The notes beneath the pieces were generated by a model. The model did not search any database, had not been told where the DNA came from, and was given only the letters and a program-made list of their open reading frames with translations. From Nonomuraea basaltis (GTDB lineage Bacteria; Actinomycetota; Actinomycetes; Streptosporangiales; Streptosporangiaceae), in assembly GCF_005893125.1 (NCBI RefSeq), contig NZ_VCJS01000016.1, forward strand, positions 44,481 through 108,480: a stretch of 64,000 nucleotides of DNA, in the 5' to 3' direction. The translations under genes were made by a program, and so were the position numbers. Positions 8,617 to 16,959 of the stretch are shown here, piece by piece; the stretch's first letter is position 1; each line of letters begins with the position of its first letter.

Positions 8617-8634
8617 TTACGGTCCAGACCGTAA
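8617..8634. promoter_or_regulatory. Operator copy 4 of the region-1 regulon
   Basis: TTACGGTC-CA-GACCGTAA, a perfect 8-2-8 palindrome ending 19 bp before the small ORF of the lyase operon. It has the core CGGTC-NN-GACCG of copies 2 and 3, with T/A changes at mirrored positions. Confidence 0.78.
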
Positions 8635-8639
8635 CTTGA

Positions 8640-8985
8640 CGAGACTTCGGCTGTCAACGGCTACGGCATCGCTCAGGTGCTCTCGCGTGCGGAGATGAGG
8701 ACGTCGAGGATGGCCCAGGTCGCGGCTGGCACCGGAGGCGGGGTCGTACTCCACGACCCGCCCGCGCTCCGACATGCCCATGTAGATCTTGCCGTCAGGC
8801 GAGGCGGCCATGGTCCAGATGAAGTGGTCCGGGTACTCGGCGAGCTTGGTGGTCGATCCTGCGAGCGTGTCGATCTTGTAGAGGTCGGACTTGGAGTGGG
8901 TGCCGACTTAGACGTCGGTGCCCAGGGGGCTGGCGACGCCGGCCGGGCCGAGGTCGGTGATCGTGCCCTCCTCCTGCGCCGTCGT
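8640..8985 (-). pseudogene. Decayed beta-propeller (SMP-30/Vgb-like) gene fragment
   Basis: The minus strand reads GTITDLGPAGVASPLGTDV, then a TAA where a tyrosine is expected, then VGTHSKSDLYKIDTLAGSTT, and on through IWTMAASPDGKIYMGMSERG and VVEYDPASGASRDLG. These are beta-propeller blades as in lactonase/streptogramin-lyase-like proteins. There is no start and the frame falls apart at both ends. It is a remnant of a gene once next to the lyase operon. Confidence 0.65.
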
Positions 8986-8989
8986 CCTC

Positions 8990-9000
8990 TACAGCCTGTA
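8990..9000. promoter_or_regulatory. Palindromic operator TACAG-C-CTGTA
   Basis: Core of a 17-bp perfect inverted repeat, CTCTACAG-C-CTGTAGAG (8987-9003), lying 30 bp before the DUF3817 gene. The same core TACAGNCTGTA occurs at 38291-38301 before a YheO-type regulator gene. Confidence 0.5.
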
Positions 9001-9033
9001 GAGTGTGCGCGGTATTCGGGTGAAGGGTGGAGC

Positions 9034-9330
9034 ATGCTGCGCTGGTTCCGAGTCGTGGCGATGGCCGAGGCGTGCTCGTGGGCGGGCCTGCTGGTCGGGA
9101 TGTTCTTCAAGTACGTGACCGCGACCGGTGAGCTCGGGGTGAAGGTGTTCGGGCCGATCCACGGGGCGCTGTTCGTGCTGTTCGCGGTCGGAGTGATGCT
9201 CTCGGCGCGGGAGGCGGGCTGGAGCCGAGGCGCAGTGGTGCTGGGCCTGGCGTGCGCGGTACCGCCGTTCGCCTCGCTGTGGTTCGAACGGCGGATGGCG
9301 GCGCGTACGGCGGCCGGTCAACTGGCCTGA
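9034..9330 (+). CDS. DUF3817-family small membrane protein
   Basis: A 98-residue integral membrane protein with about three helices: FRVVAMAEACSWAGLLVGMF, IHGALFVLFAVGVML and AVVLGLACAVPPFASLWFER. The layout and the GPIHGALF motif fit DUF3817, a family of unknown function common in actinobacteria. GGGTGGA just upstream of ATG 9034 supports the start. It stands alone behind a palindromic operator. Confidence 0.8.
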   Translation: MLRWFRVVAMAEACSWAGLLVGMFFKYVTATGELGVKVFGPIHGALFVLFAVGVMLSAREAGWSRGAVVLGLACAVPPFASLWFERRMAARTAAGQLA

Positions 9331-9461
9331 CCCGGCGCTCCGCTGCGGCCACCACCGGGCGAGCAGCGAGGGAAGTCAGCTCGCGGAGCCTGCCCGAGTA
9401 CGGTCATGTGCCCCACGCGCCCTGCGCGGCGGCGGTCTGGGCGTAGTCGGAGAAGTGCACG

Positions 9462-10049
9462 GTGCTGCTGAACGGCTTGTACACCGTGGACGGCGGCGTG
9501 CCCGGCCGGCTGCTGGCGGCACTGCCGCCGCTGGCCGTCGTCGAGGCGGGGCACGGGTCCTGCCCCATCAGCCCGGCGGCTTTCGAGGAGGTCGCCCGGG
9601 CGGAGCCAGGGCAGCAGGTTCTGCTGGACCGGATGCTGGACCTGATGCTCATCACCGCTCTGCGCGCCTGGTTCACCCGCCCCGGCGCAGAGCTCCCCGC
9701 CTGGTACCGGGCGCACAGCGACCCCGTGGTGGGACGGGCCCTACGACTGCTGCACGCCGACCCCGCCCATCCGTGGACGCTGGGAGCGCTGGCGGCCAAG
9801 ACGGGCGCGTCCCGGGCGGCGTTGGTCCGGCGTTTCACCGCCCTGGTCGGACAGCCCCCGATGACCTACCTGCGCGAGCAGCGGCTCACTCTCGCCGTCG
9901 ACCTGCTGCGCGAACCCGGCACCACGATCGCCACGGTGGCAAGCCGGGTCGGCTTCTCCAGCCCCTTCGCCCTGAGCACCGCGTTCAAAAGGGAACGCGG
10001 CATCAGCCCGAGCGAATACCGGACGGGCACAGCCCTGACCGAAGGGTGA
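9462..10049 (+). CDS. AraC-family transcriptional regulator, N-terminally truncated
   Basis: The C-terminal AraC DNA-binding domain is intact: LGALAAKTGASRAALVRRF is the first helix-turn-helix and IATVASRVGFSSPFALSTAF the second, ending in the typical GISPSEYR. Upstream, only the last part of the cupin-type effector domain remains (KCTVLLNGLYTVDGG, LLAALPPLAVVEAG), and a TAG in the same frame at 9444 separates it from any earlier part. Family members of this kind are near 300 residues; this one is 195. It is either a pseudogene or a free DNA-binding domain. Confidence 0.6.
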   Translation: MLLNGLYTVDGGVPGRLLAALPPLAVVEAGHGSCPISPAAFEEVARAEPGQQVLLDRMLDLMLITALRAWFTRPGAELPAWYRAHSDPVVGRALRLLHADPAHPWTLGALAAKTGASRAALVRRFTALVGQPPMTYLREQRLTLAVDLLREPGTTIATVASRVGFSSPFALSTAFKRERGISPSEYRTGTALTEG

Positions 10050-10200
10050 CGGTCCCAGCGACATGCGGCGCCGACCAGCGGCGCGGAACGAGCCGGTGGG
10101 CCCCAAACTTCAGTATTCGGACAACCGATAATCACCGTTTCGCCATCTGCCGGGCATAGCGTTCCGCCGACAAGTCGGCACGACGTAGGCGGACAGGCAC

Positions 10201-11904
10201 ATGACCGGAGACCGAGATGTGACGCGGGCGGATGCGGAGCGGCAGCACCTGTTGCCGGTCTGGGCCGATCCCGAGGTTCCAGAGGAACGGCTCGACGCCC
10301 AGGGCCTCTCGCGGCGGCGCCTGCTGCGCAGAACCGGCCTGTTCGGCGCCGGTTTCGCAGCCGCCTCGCTGGTGGGCCCCCAACCGGCCGCTGCTCAGCG
10401 GACGCCTGCTGGTGACGATCCGGATCTGGTGTACCTGGTCGGCGACCACCACGTGCACACCGTCTACAGCCACGACGCGAAGTACACCTTCTCCCAGCAG
10501 GCGTTGCGGGCGGCGCAGTTCGGCTTGGACTGGATGGTGTTCACCGAGCACAGCAACATCGGCCACGCCGATGCCGGTGGCGCGCTGGCCGAGCGTGCGG
10601 AGGTGCTCAAGGCTCGGGCGGAGAATCCTCGCCTGCTCATCTTCCAGGGTCTGGAGTGGTACATCCCGGCGGCCGAGCATGGCACCGTCTTCGCCGCTCC
10701 CGGCGAGAACGAGGCGGAGATCCTTCGCCAGTTCGAGCTCGCCTATGACGGCAAGCTGCTGAAGCGGGCCGAGGGCGGGCCCGCGCACCCGGACACGCCG
10801 GGCAACGAGGCGCTCGCGGTGGAGGCGATCAAGTGGCTGGCCGAGCGCAAGCGCACGGGATTCGTGGACGACGTCCTCGTGCTGGCGAACCACCCGTCCC
10901 GGCTGGGCATCGACTCCCCGCACGAGCTGCGCGCCTGGCGCGACGCCGATCCAGACATCATGATCGGCATGGAGGGCGCGCCTGGCGCGCAGGGTGCCGC
11001 GCTGCCCGGGCGAGGGGCGGCGAGCGTGCGCGGCGAGTACGAGAACAAACCGTCGGCGCAGTCCTGGCCCGGCTACCCGGCAGAGGCGTATGTGACCTAT
11101 GGCGGTTTCGACTGGATGACGGCCACCGTCGGCGGGCTGTGGGACGCGCTGCTGTCGGAGGGCAAGCTTTTCTCGATCACCTCCAACTCGGACAACCACC
11201 GGACGGTCTACGACACCTGGCGCAACGGTGACTGGCCGGCGGGGAAGAACTTCGACAACACCGGCAAGCTGCCCGATCCCGTGGACACGGGCACGCCGCA
11301 GCCGGGGAGCGACCTCTGGCCGGGCCAGTTCAGCCGCACTCATGTGGGGGTGACGAAGTACGGCTACCGCGAGGTGATGGCCGGTCTGCGGGCGGGCCGG
11401 GTGTGGGTGGACCATGGCCAGCTCATCGACGGGATCGACGTGCGGCTGGTGGGCGCCTCCCCTCGAGGCGCGGGCACCACGCTCGGCGGCCGGCTCCGGG
11501 TCGGCCGCGGCCAGCAGGTGTTCCTGCTGGTCACGATCACGACAGCGTCCCGCCCGAACTACCACGGGGAGCTGCCGAAGCTGGCGCACGTCGACGTCAT
11601 CAAGGGCAGCGTCCGGGCTCCCGCCCAGGATCGTGACGCCTGGCGGGCGCCGGACACCCGCATGGTCCACAGCATCGACGTCGGGGGACGGACGGGAACG
11701 TACACGCTGCGGATCCCGGTCGGCCGTGTCACAGAGCCGTGCTACCTGCGGCTGCGCGGCAGCGACGGGCGCCGCAACGGCCCTGGCCTGCTCGGCCGCG
11801 CCATCGACCCGCACGGGCCGATCGCGCACCCTCCGGGTGACGGAGATCCGTGGCTGGACACCTGGTTCTACACCAATCCCATCTTCGTCGACGTCGAGCC
11901 CTGA
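10201..11904 (+). CDS. Exported CehA/McbA-like PHP-domain metallohydrolase
   Basis: A 567-residue protein with a twin-arginine signal around residues 34-60 (SRRRLLRRTGLFGAGFAAAS, then AAA cleavage region), so it is folded and metal-loaded before export. The mature part opens with the PHP motif GDHHVHTVYSHDAKYTF, followed by FTEHSNIGHADAG, LEWYIPAAEHG and VLANHPSRLG, all metal-ligand type His/Asp/Glu motifs. CehA and McbA hydrolyse carbamates, but the family is broad and mostly uncharacterised. The signal is preceded by about 33 residues, longer than usual; a later start is possible. Confidence 0.82.
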   Translation: MTGDRDVTRADAERQHLLPVWADPEVPEERLDAQGLSRRRLLRRTGLFGAGFAAASLVGPQPAAAQRTPAGDDPDLVYLVGDHHVHTVYSHDAKYTFSQQALRAAQFGLDWMVFTEHSNIGHADAGGALAERAEVLKARAENPRLLIFQGLEWYIPAAEHGTVFAAPGENEAEILRQFELAYDGKLLKRAEGGPAHPDTPGNEALAVEAIKWLAERKRTGFVDDVLVLANHPSRLGIDSPHELRAWRDADPDIMIGMEGAPGAQGAALPGRGAASVRGEYENKPSAQSWPGYPAEAYVTYGGFDWMTATVGGLWDALLSEGKLFSITSNSDNHRTVYDTWRNGDWPAGKNFDNTGKLPDPVDTGTPQPGSDLWPGQFSRTHVGVTKYGYREVMAGLRAGRVWVDHGQLIDGIDVRLVGASPRGAGTTLGGRLRVGRGQQVFLLVTITTASRPNYHGELPKLAHVDVIKGSVRAPAQDRDAWRAPDTRMVHSIDVGGRTGTYTLRIPVGRVTEPCYLRLRGSDGRRNGPGLLGRAIDPHGPIAHPPGDGDPWLDTWFYTNPIFVDVEP

Positions 11905-11912
11905 CTCCTGCC

Positions 11913-11948
11913 TCCCAAGACTGTCTCCCAAGACCTGCCTTCCCAAGA
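11913..11948. repeat. Three copies of TCCCAAGA in the gap before the NAGPA gene
   Basis: TCCCAAGA occurs at 11913, 11926 and 11941 within 36 bp. The last copy runs into the GAGAGGA ribosome-binding region of the next gene. It could be slippage or a translation-control element. Confidence 0.4.
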
Positions 11949-11958
11949 GAGGACCGCC

Positions 11959-13596
11959 ATGCGACGCGGAGCCGTACGCCATGGACTGATCGGCGGGCTG
12001 GCCCTGGCCTGTCTCGCCGCCGGGCAGGCCGCCTCGGCCGCGCCGAGCCGGCTGGACGCCGGAACGGCGCAGGCCGCAGACCGCCTTCCCCTCGGACCCG
12101 CGTCCCTGATGGAGACGCGCACTCCACGCCAGGTGGCCACGGGCGTCACGCACATCGCGATCGAGCGCGGACAGTCCTCCCCTGACGACTTCTGGACGGT
12201 CACGGTCGGGGTGGCGTCCACGGAGGCGGAGGCAGCAGAGCTCGAGCGGCAGATCCGCGCGGCCGGGTACGAGCCGCGCCGGGACGCCACCGCGGGCACG
12301 TCTCCGCTGAGCCCCGGCGACCAGCCGCTCGGCTGGATGGTCCGGGTGGGGCGCTTCGCCGGCCAGCAGGCGGCGCAGGCGGCCGCGGCCGAGCTCGCGG
12401 CCAAGGGCGTGCGCGGCAGTGTCCAGTTCACCGGCGAGGACGGCCGGGCGACGACCGGCCCGTGGTCGCTCGACGTGCTGATTGTCGATCCGCGCCGGTT
12501 CAGCGGGCGGCTCGGCTCCGAGCTGGCCACGGGGATCGTGCCGGGACGTGAGACGACCAGCTCGATCGCGCAGCGTACCGGGGCGCTCGCCGCGGTCAAC
12601 GGCGGCTACTTCGTGATATCTCCGAACGAAGGCGGCAAGCCCGGCCCCGGTCTGGCCGGCACAGACGGCGACCTCGCCGGCATCTCGGTGGTCCGCGGAG
12701 ACCTCGTCTCCGAAGCCGTCAACGGCCGCCCGGCCCTGGTGATCCCCACCGACTCGGGAACCGGCACCGCCGTGCGGCGCCTGAAGACGCTACTGTCCGT
12801 GCGGACGGGCGGCGAACGGCGAGAGGTCACCGGCCTCAACAGGCAGCCTGGCCTCGTCGTCAACTGCGGCGGCGTCGGCGACGCCTACCCGCTCGCCCAG
12901 CCGGCCCACGACTACACCTGCGGCAACGACAACGAGGTGATCGTGTTCACGCCGCGGTTCGGTACGGCCGCGCCTCAGGGCCAGGGCTACCAGGTGACGC
13001 TCGACGGCAACGGCACCGTCGTGTCCGCGCAGGAGGGGCGGGGCGGTGCGGTGCCCGCGCAGGGCAGCCTGCTCCAGGGCACCGGCACGGGCGCCGGGTG
13101 GCTGCGGCAGCACGCAAGGCCAGGCGTCCGGCTCAAGCTGAGCCGTTCCGTGGTCGATGCGGAACGCGGTATGCCGCTGCCGATCCAGCCGCAAACCTCG
13201 ATCGTGAACGGCGGGCCGCTGCTGGTGCGTGACGGCGAGGTCGCGCTGGATCCGGTGCGCGACGGGTGGAGCCCGCAGGACATCGACGGGGCCGATCGCG
13301 GCGCCTTCTACAACGGCTGGTACTTGCGCAGGAACCCGCGGACGGCCGCAGGTGTCACCCGCGACGGGCGGATCATCCTGCTCACGGCCGACGGCCGCCG
13401 TCCCGCGCATAGCGTGGGCCTGAGCATTGCCGAGGTGGCGCAGGTCATGCGCGGCCTGGGGGCGGTCGATGCGATCAATCTGGACGGCGGCGGGTCGACC
13501 GCCATGATCGTCGATAGTGCGCTGCAGGGCGTGCCGAGCGACAGCAGTGGCGAGCGGCCCGACGGTGACGCCATCGTCGTGCTCCCGGAACGCTGA
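11959..13596 (+). CDS. Exported SPOR-domain plus phosphodiester glycosidase (NAGPA) protein
   Basis: A 545-residue secreted protein. The signal peptide covers about residues 1-28 (HGLIGGLALACLAAGQAASA). Residues about 75-160 hold a SPOR-like repeat module (DFWTVTVGVASTEAEAAELE and WMVRVGRFAGQQAAQAAAAE), which binds glycan strands lacking stem peptides. The C-terminal 380 residues are a NAGPA domain with AAVNGGYFVI and the hallmark AINLDGGGSTAMIV. NAGPA proteins remove GlcNAc from phosphodiesters, and bacterial ones act on wall polymers. The fusion suggests action on denuded peptidoglycan or teichoic acid linkages. It follows the PHP gene by 54 bp. Confidence 0.85.
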   Translation: MRRGAVRHGLIGGLALACLAAGQAASAAPSRLDAGTAQAADRLPLGPASLMETRTPRQVATGVTHIAIERGQSSPDDFWTVTVGVASTEAEAAELERQIRAAGYEPRRDATAGTSPLSPGDQPLGWMVRVGRFAGQQAAQAAAAELAAKGVRGSVQFTGEDGRATTGPWSLDVLIVDPRRFSGRLGSELATGIVPGRETTSSIAQRTGALAAVNGGYFVISPNEGGKPGPGLAGTDGDLAGISVVRGDLVSEAVNGRPALVIPTDSGTGTAVRRLKTLLSVRTGGERREVTGLNRQPGLVVNCGGVGDAYPLAQPAHDYTCGNDNEVIVFTPRFGTAAPQGQGYQVTLDGNGTVVSAQEGRGGAVPAQGSLLQGTGTGAGWLRQHARPGVRLKLSRSVVDAERGMPLPIQPQTSIVNGGPLLVRDGEVALDPVRDGWSPQDIDGADRGAFYNGWYLRRNPRTAAGVTRDGRIILLTADGRRPAHSVGLSIAEVAQVMRGLGAVDAINLDGGGSTAMIVDSALQGVPSDSSGERPDGDAIVVLPER

Positions 13597-13788
13597 GATC
13601 GATCCATCCAGTGGTCATCTGATGCGTGCGCTTGACCGCAGACCGATCCCAGCACCGGTGGCGAGCTCCTTGCTTTCCTGATCGCTGGGTTTACCTATTC
13701 TGTCAAGACATCGGATGAAAATTCTGGCCATACGTTCCAAGGTCCAAAAAAATGAGGAAAATCAGTGCTATAGCTCCGACCTAAAGCA

Positions 13789-13818
13789 TTGACGCCAGCT
13801 TCATCAGAAGGTCATATC
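13789..13818 (+). promoter_or_regulatory. Candidate promoter of the pqq operon
   Basis: TTGACG at 13789-13794 and CATATC at 13813-13818 with an 18-bp spacer lie just before pqqA. The preceding 13690-13790 stretch is unusually A/T-rich for this window. Candidate only. Confidence 0.4.
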
Positions 13819-13850
13819 GGTTGTAACACCCTAGGAAAGGCAGGTACGCA

Positions 13851-14006
13851 ATGTCCCAGCCGAAGGATCAGGGCAAGAAGCAACCCCGCAGGAACCACGA
13901 GAAGAAGGTCAGGGGCCGCGGCGAGGAGACGACCTGGCACAAGCCCGACTACCAGGTCGTCGAGGCATCGATGGAGATGACCGCGTACTTCCTGGCCACC
14001 AGGTAA
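13851..14006 (+). CDS. pqqA: PQQ precursor peptide PqqA (extended form)
   Basis: A 51-residue precursor of pyrroloquinoline quinone. The crosslinked pair Glu-x3-Tyr is at E42 and Y46 (EMTAYFLATR at the C-terminus). Most PqqA peptides are 22-30 residues; here a strongly basic N-terminal half (KKQPRRNHEKKVRGRG) precedes the usual region, which starts near W29. AGGAAAGG lies upstream of ATG 13851. It is the first gene of a complete pqqABCDE operon. Confidence 0.85.
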   Translation: MSQPKDQGKKQPRRNHEKKVRGRGEETTWHKPDYQVVEASMEMTAYFLATR

Positions 14007-14018
14007 CCGGGTGCCGCC

Positions 14019-14828
14019 ATGCGACTGCAGGTGCTCGGCACCGCGGCAGGCGGCGGCGTGCCCCAGTGGAACTGCGCGTGCCCCGGCTGCTCCGGGGCAC
14101 GCGCCCATCCGGGACACCGCCGACGTCACGCCAGCTTGGCCGTCCAGATCGACGACGGCGCCTACGTCATCAACGCCACGCCCGACATCGCCGACCAGAT
14201 CGAGTCGTGCGCGTGGCTGCGCCCAGGGCCGGGCCCCCGGGAGTCGCCGCTCAAGGGCGTGATCCTCACCGACGCCGAGCTCGACCACACGATCGGCCTG
14301 CTCAGGCTCAGGGAAGCCGACGCGCTGGAGGTGCGCTCCACCCCGGTCGTACGGCACGCGCTGCGGCCCTTCGCCGACCTCCTGCGTCCCTACCTCCAGC
14401 TGACCTGGACCGACGCCGACACGATCCCGGTGTCCGGCAAGCGGCCCCGGTACGCCGCCGGCTCCCCCGAGGCCACGGGCTGGGTGTCCGCGTTGCGTCT
14501 CGGGCCGCTGGTGTACGTCCCCGCCATGGGGGTATGGCCGGACGAACTGGACGAGGCGTTCGAACAAGCCGCATGCGTGATCGTCGACGGCACGTTCTGG
14601 GACGACGAGGAGCCGCGCCGCACAGGGATCTCCGCCAAGACCGCCACCCAGATGGGCCACCTGCCGATCGAGGCGACCATGGAACGGCTCTCCCGGCTGC
14701 CCGGCCGCCGCCTGTACACCCACCTCAACAACACCAACCCTCTCGTGGACCCGGCGGCCGAGCAGCACAAGGCGCTCGCCGAGCTGGGGATCGAGGTGGC
14801 CGCCGACGGGATGGTGATCGACCTGTGA
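14019..14828 (+). CDS. pqqB: Pyrroloquinoline quinone biosynthesis protein PqqB
   Basis: A 269-residue metallo-beta-lactamase-fold protein. It opens with the PqqB hallmark LQVLGTAAGGGVPQWNCACP, then the metal region LTDAELDHTIGL near residue 90 and the C-terminal YTHLNNTNPL. PqqB hydroxylates the tyrosine ring of the excised Glu-Tyr intermediate. It follows pqqA after 12 bp, and its TGA overlaps the pqqC start GTG. Confidence 0.95.
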   Translation: MRLQVLGTAAGGGVPQWNCACPGCSGARAHPGHRRRHASLAVQIDDGAYVINATPDIADQIESCAWLRPGPGPRESPLKGVILTDAELDHTIGLLRLREADALEVRSTPVVRHALRPFADLLRPYLQLTWTDADTIPVSGKRPRYAAGSPEATGWVSALRLGPLVYVPAMGVWPDELDEAFEQAACVIVDGTFWDDEEPRRTGISAKTATQMGHLPIEATMERLSRLPGRRLYTHLNNTNPLVDPAAEQHKALAELGIEVAADGMVIDL

Positions 14829-15496
14829 ACGGCTTCGAGACCGAGCTGCGCGCCGTACCGGAGAAGCGCTACCACCACCTTCACCCCTTCAACCAGCGCA
14901 TGCACGCGGGCCGGCTGACCCGTGACGAGCTGCGGCGCTGGATACTCAACCGCTTCCACTACCAGCGCCACATCCCGGTCAAGGACGCGTTCATCCTCGC
15001 CAAGCTGATCACGCCCGAGCTGCGCAGGATGTGGTTGAGGAGGATCCAGGACCACGACGGCGCCGCGGCCGGCGAGGGCGGCATCGAGCGGTGGCTGCGC
15101 TTGGGCGAGGCGGCCGGGCTGGAGCGGTCGCTGCTGCTGTCGGGCGAGGGCGTGCTGCCCGGCGTGCGGCTGGCCGTCGACGGCTACGTGAACCTGTGCC
15201 GCAACGGCTCCGCGCTGGAAGCCGTCGCCGCGTCGCTGACCGAGCTGTTCGCACCCGACCTCATGCGAACGAGGATCGCGGCCTTCGAACGCCATTACCC
15301 ATGGATAGACCCGGAGGGACTGCGATATTTCCAGGTACGCGTCTCCCAGGGCCGCCAGGACAGCGGCGAGGCCCTGGCCCTGGTGCTCGACTGGGCCAGG
15401 ACCCGTGCCGAACAGGAGAGGGCCATCGCGGCGCTGGCCTACAAGTGCGACCTGCTGTGGGCCTTGCTCGACGCGGTGGACGGGACGTCCCGATGA
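14825..15496 (+). CDS. pqqC: Pyrroloquinoline-quinone synthase PqqC
   Basis: A 223-residue all-helical cofactorless oxidase that closes the ring and carries out the eight-electron oxidation to PQQ. Typical motifs are YHHLHPFNQRMHAGRL near residue 14, WILNRFHYQRHIPVKDAFIL near 33 and a C-terminal CDLLWALLDA. The family histidines are kept. The GTG start at 14825 overlaps pqqB by 4 bp and pqqD overlaps its stop, so the genes are translationally coupled. Confidence 0.95.
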   Translation: MNGFETELRAVPEKRYHHLHPFNQRMHAGRLTRDELRRWILNRFHYQRHIPVKDAFILAKLITPELRRMWLRRIQDHDGAAAGEGGIERWLRLGEAAGLERSLLLSGEGVLPGVRLAVDGYVNLCRNGSALEAVAASLTELFAPDLMRTRIAAFERHYPWIDPEGLRYFQVRVSQGRQDSGEALALVLDWARTRAEQERAIAALAYKCDLLWALLDAVDGTSR

Positions 15497-15744
15497 GTGG
15501 GCCGATGACCTGGTGCCCGGCGCTGTCCCGCTCGGCCATGCTCCGCCACGACCCCGTACGGGGAGCGGACCTGCTGATCGTGCCCGAGCGGATCGTCGTG
15601 CTGAACGAGGAGGCGGCGGCCATCGTCGCCCTGTGCGACGGGGCGCGGACCGTGGCCGACATCGTCGCCGAGTTGCCCGAGGGCGTCGAGTCCGACGTGG
15701 TGGAGTTCCTCGAACGGGTGCGCGCGGAGGGATGGCTCCGATGA
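15493..15744 (+). CDS. pqqD: PqqA-binding chaperone PqqD
   Basis: An 83-residue RiPP recognition element that presents PqqA to PqqE. The pattern is typical: PALSRSAMLRHDPVRGADLL, VLNEEAAAIVALCDGARTV and FLERVRAEGWL at the end. It overlaps pqqC (ATGA) and its stop overlaps the pqqE ATG at 15741. Confidence 0.93.
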   Translation: MSGPMTWCPALSRSAMLRHDPVRGADLLIVPERIVVLNEEAAAIVALCDGARTVADIVAELPEGVESDVVEFLERVRAEGWLR

Positions 15745-16829
15745 ACGAGGTGAGCGCCCCCTGGGCCATGCTGGCCGAGCTCACGCACGCGTGTCCGCTG
15801 CGCTGCCCGTACTGCTCCAACCCGGCCGAGCTGGCGGCCAGGTCGAGCGAGCTGAGCACCGAGGAGTGGCGGCGGATACTCGGTGAGGCCGCGGCACTGG
15901 GCATCGTGCACACGCATCTGTCCGGTGGCGAGCCGCTGCTGAGACGCGATCTGGCGGAGATCGTGGCGGCGGCCGACCGCGCAGGCGTCTACACGCAGCT
16001 GGTCACCAGCGGTGTCGGGCTGACCGAGCGCAGGATGAGCGAGCTCGCGGCGGCGGGGTTGCGCAGTGTGCAGCTGTCGGTCCAGTCGGCCACGGCAGGG
16101 GAATCGGACCGGATCGCCGGGGTCGCGTCGTTCGCGAGGAAGGAGCGAGCCGCCGCGGTGGTGGCCGCGAGCGGGCTGCCGTTCGGGCTCAACGTGGTGC
16201 TGCACCGGGCCAACCTCGACGTCGTCGGCGAGATCATCGAGCTCGGGCTGGCGTGGGGCGTGGAGCGCATCGAGCTGGCCAACACCCAGTTCTACGGGTG
16301 GGGGCTGCTCAACAGGTCCGCGCTGCTGCCCACCAGGGAGCAGCTCGCGCGAGCCGAGGCCGTAGTCCGGAGGTATCGGGAAGAAACGGACGTCGAGCTG
16401 ATCTGGGTGATCCCTGACTACTTCGACGGCGTGCCCAAGCCCTGCATGGGCGGCTGGGGTGCGATCTCGATCACCGTCGCGCCCGACGGCCGCGTGCTGC
16501 CCTGCCCGGCGGCGTACGGCCTGCCCCTGGAGATGCCCAACGCGCGCGATCATCGGCTCGGCTGGATCTGGGAGCACTCGCCCGCCTTCAACGCCTACCG
16601 GGGCACCGGCTGGATGCGCGAGCCGTGCGCGAGCTGCCCCCGGAAGGAGCTCGACTTCGGCGGCTGCCGCTGCCAGGCGTACGCGCTGACCGGCGATGCG
16701 AGCCGCACCGATCCGGCCTGCGGGCTCTCACCTGATCATCACCTCATTACGGACTTGACAGCCGGCGGCACGTGGACGTTCAGGCGGGCAGCGCCTTCGG
16801 CCGGCGGCGCGGATCGGTCAGCCCCTTGA
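15741..16829 (+). CDS. pqqE: PqqA peptide cyclase PqqE (radical SAM/SPASM)
   Basis: A 362-residue radical SAM enzyme that forms the Glu-Tyr carbon-carbon bond in PqqA. The [4Fe-4S] site is C18-x3-C22-x2-C25 (CPLRCPYC), then HLSGGEPLLR near residue 57. The SPASM region carries auxiliary-cluster cysteines in KPCMGGWG, LPCPAAYG and EPCASCPRKE plus FGGCRCQAY. Last gene of the operon. No pqqF protease and no PQQ-dependent dehydrogenase is visible in the window. Confidence 0.95.
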   Translation: MNEVSAPWAMLAELTHACPLRCPYCSNPAELAARSSELSTEEWRRILGEAAALGIVHTHLSGGEPLLRRDLAEIVAAADRAGVYTQLVTSGVGLTERRMSELAAAGLRSVQLSVQSATAGESDRIAGVASFARKERAAAVVAASGLPFGLNVVLHRANLDVVGEIIELGLAWGVERIELANTQFYGWGLLNRSALLPTREQLARAEAVVRRYREETDVELIWVIPDYFDGVPKPCMGGWGAISITVAPDGRVLPCPAAYGLPLEMPNARDHRLGWIWEHSPAFNAYRGTGWMREPCASCPRKELDFGGCRCQAYALTGDASRTDPACGLSPDHHLITDLTAGGTWTFRRAAPSAGGADRSAP

Positions 16830-16904
16830 GGCCCCCTGCCGGCGTCGTAACCGACCTCGCCACGGCGCAGTCCGTGCAACGCGATCAACCGCCGCAGGAC
16901 GTCA

Positions 16905-16939
16905 CACTCCCCGCACACCGAGGCGGTGTACGGGGAGTG
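16905..16939. terminator. Bidirectional terminator between pqqE and a convergent gene
   Basis: CACTCCCCG-C-ACACCG pairs with CGGTGT-A-CGGGGAGTG: 15 base pairs with one mismatch and a 3-base loop. It lies between converging transcription units. There is no long T tract, as is usual for high-GC actinomycetes. Confidence 0.75.
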
Positions 16940-16959
16940 GGCACGATCAAGACGCGCGA

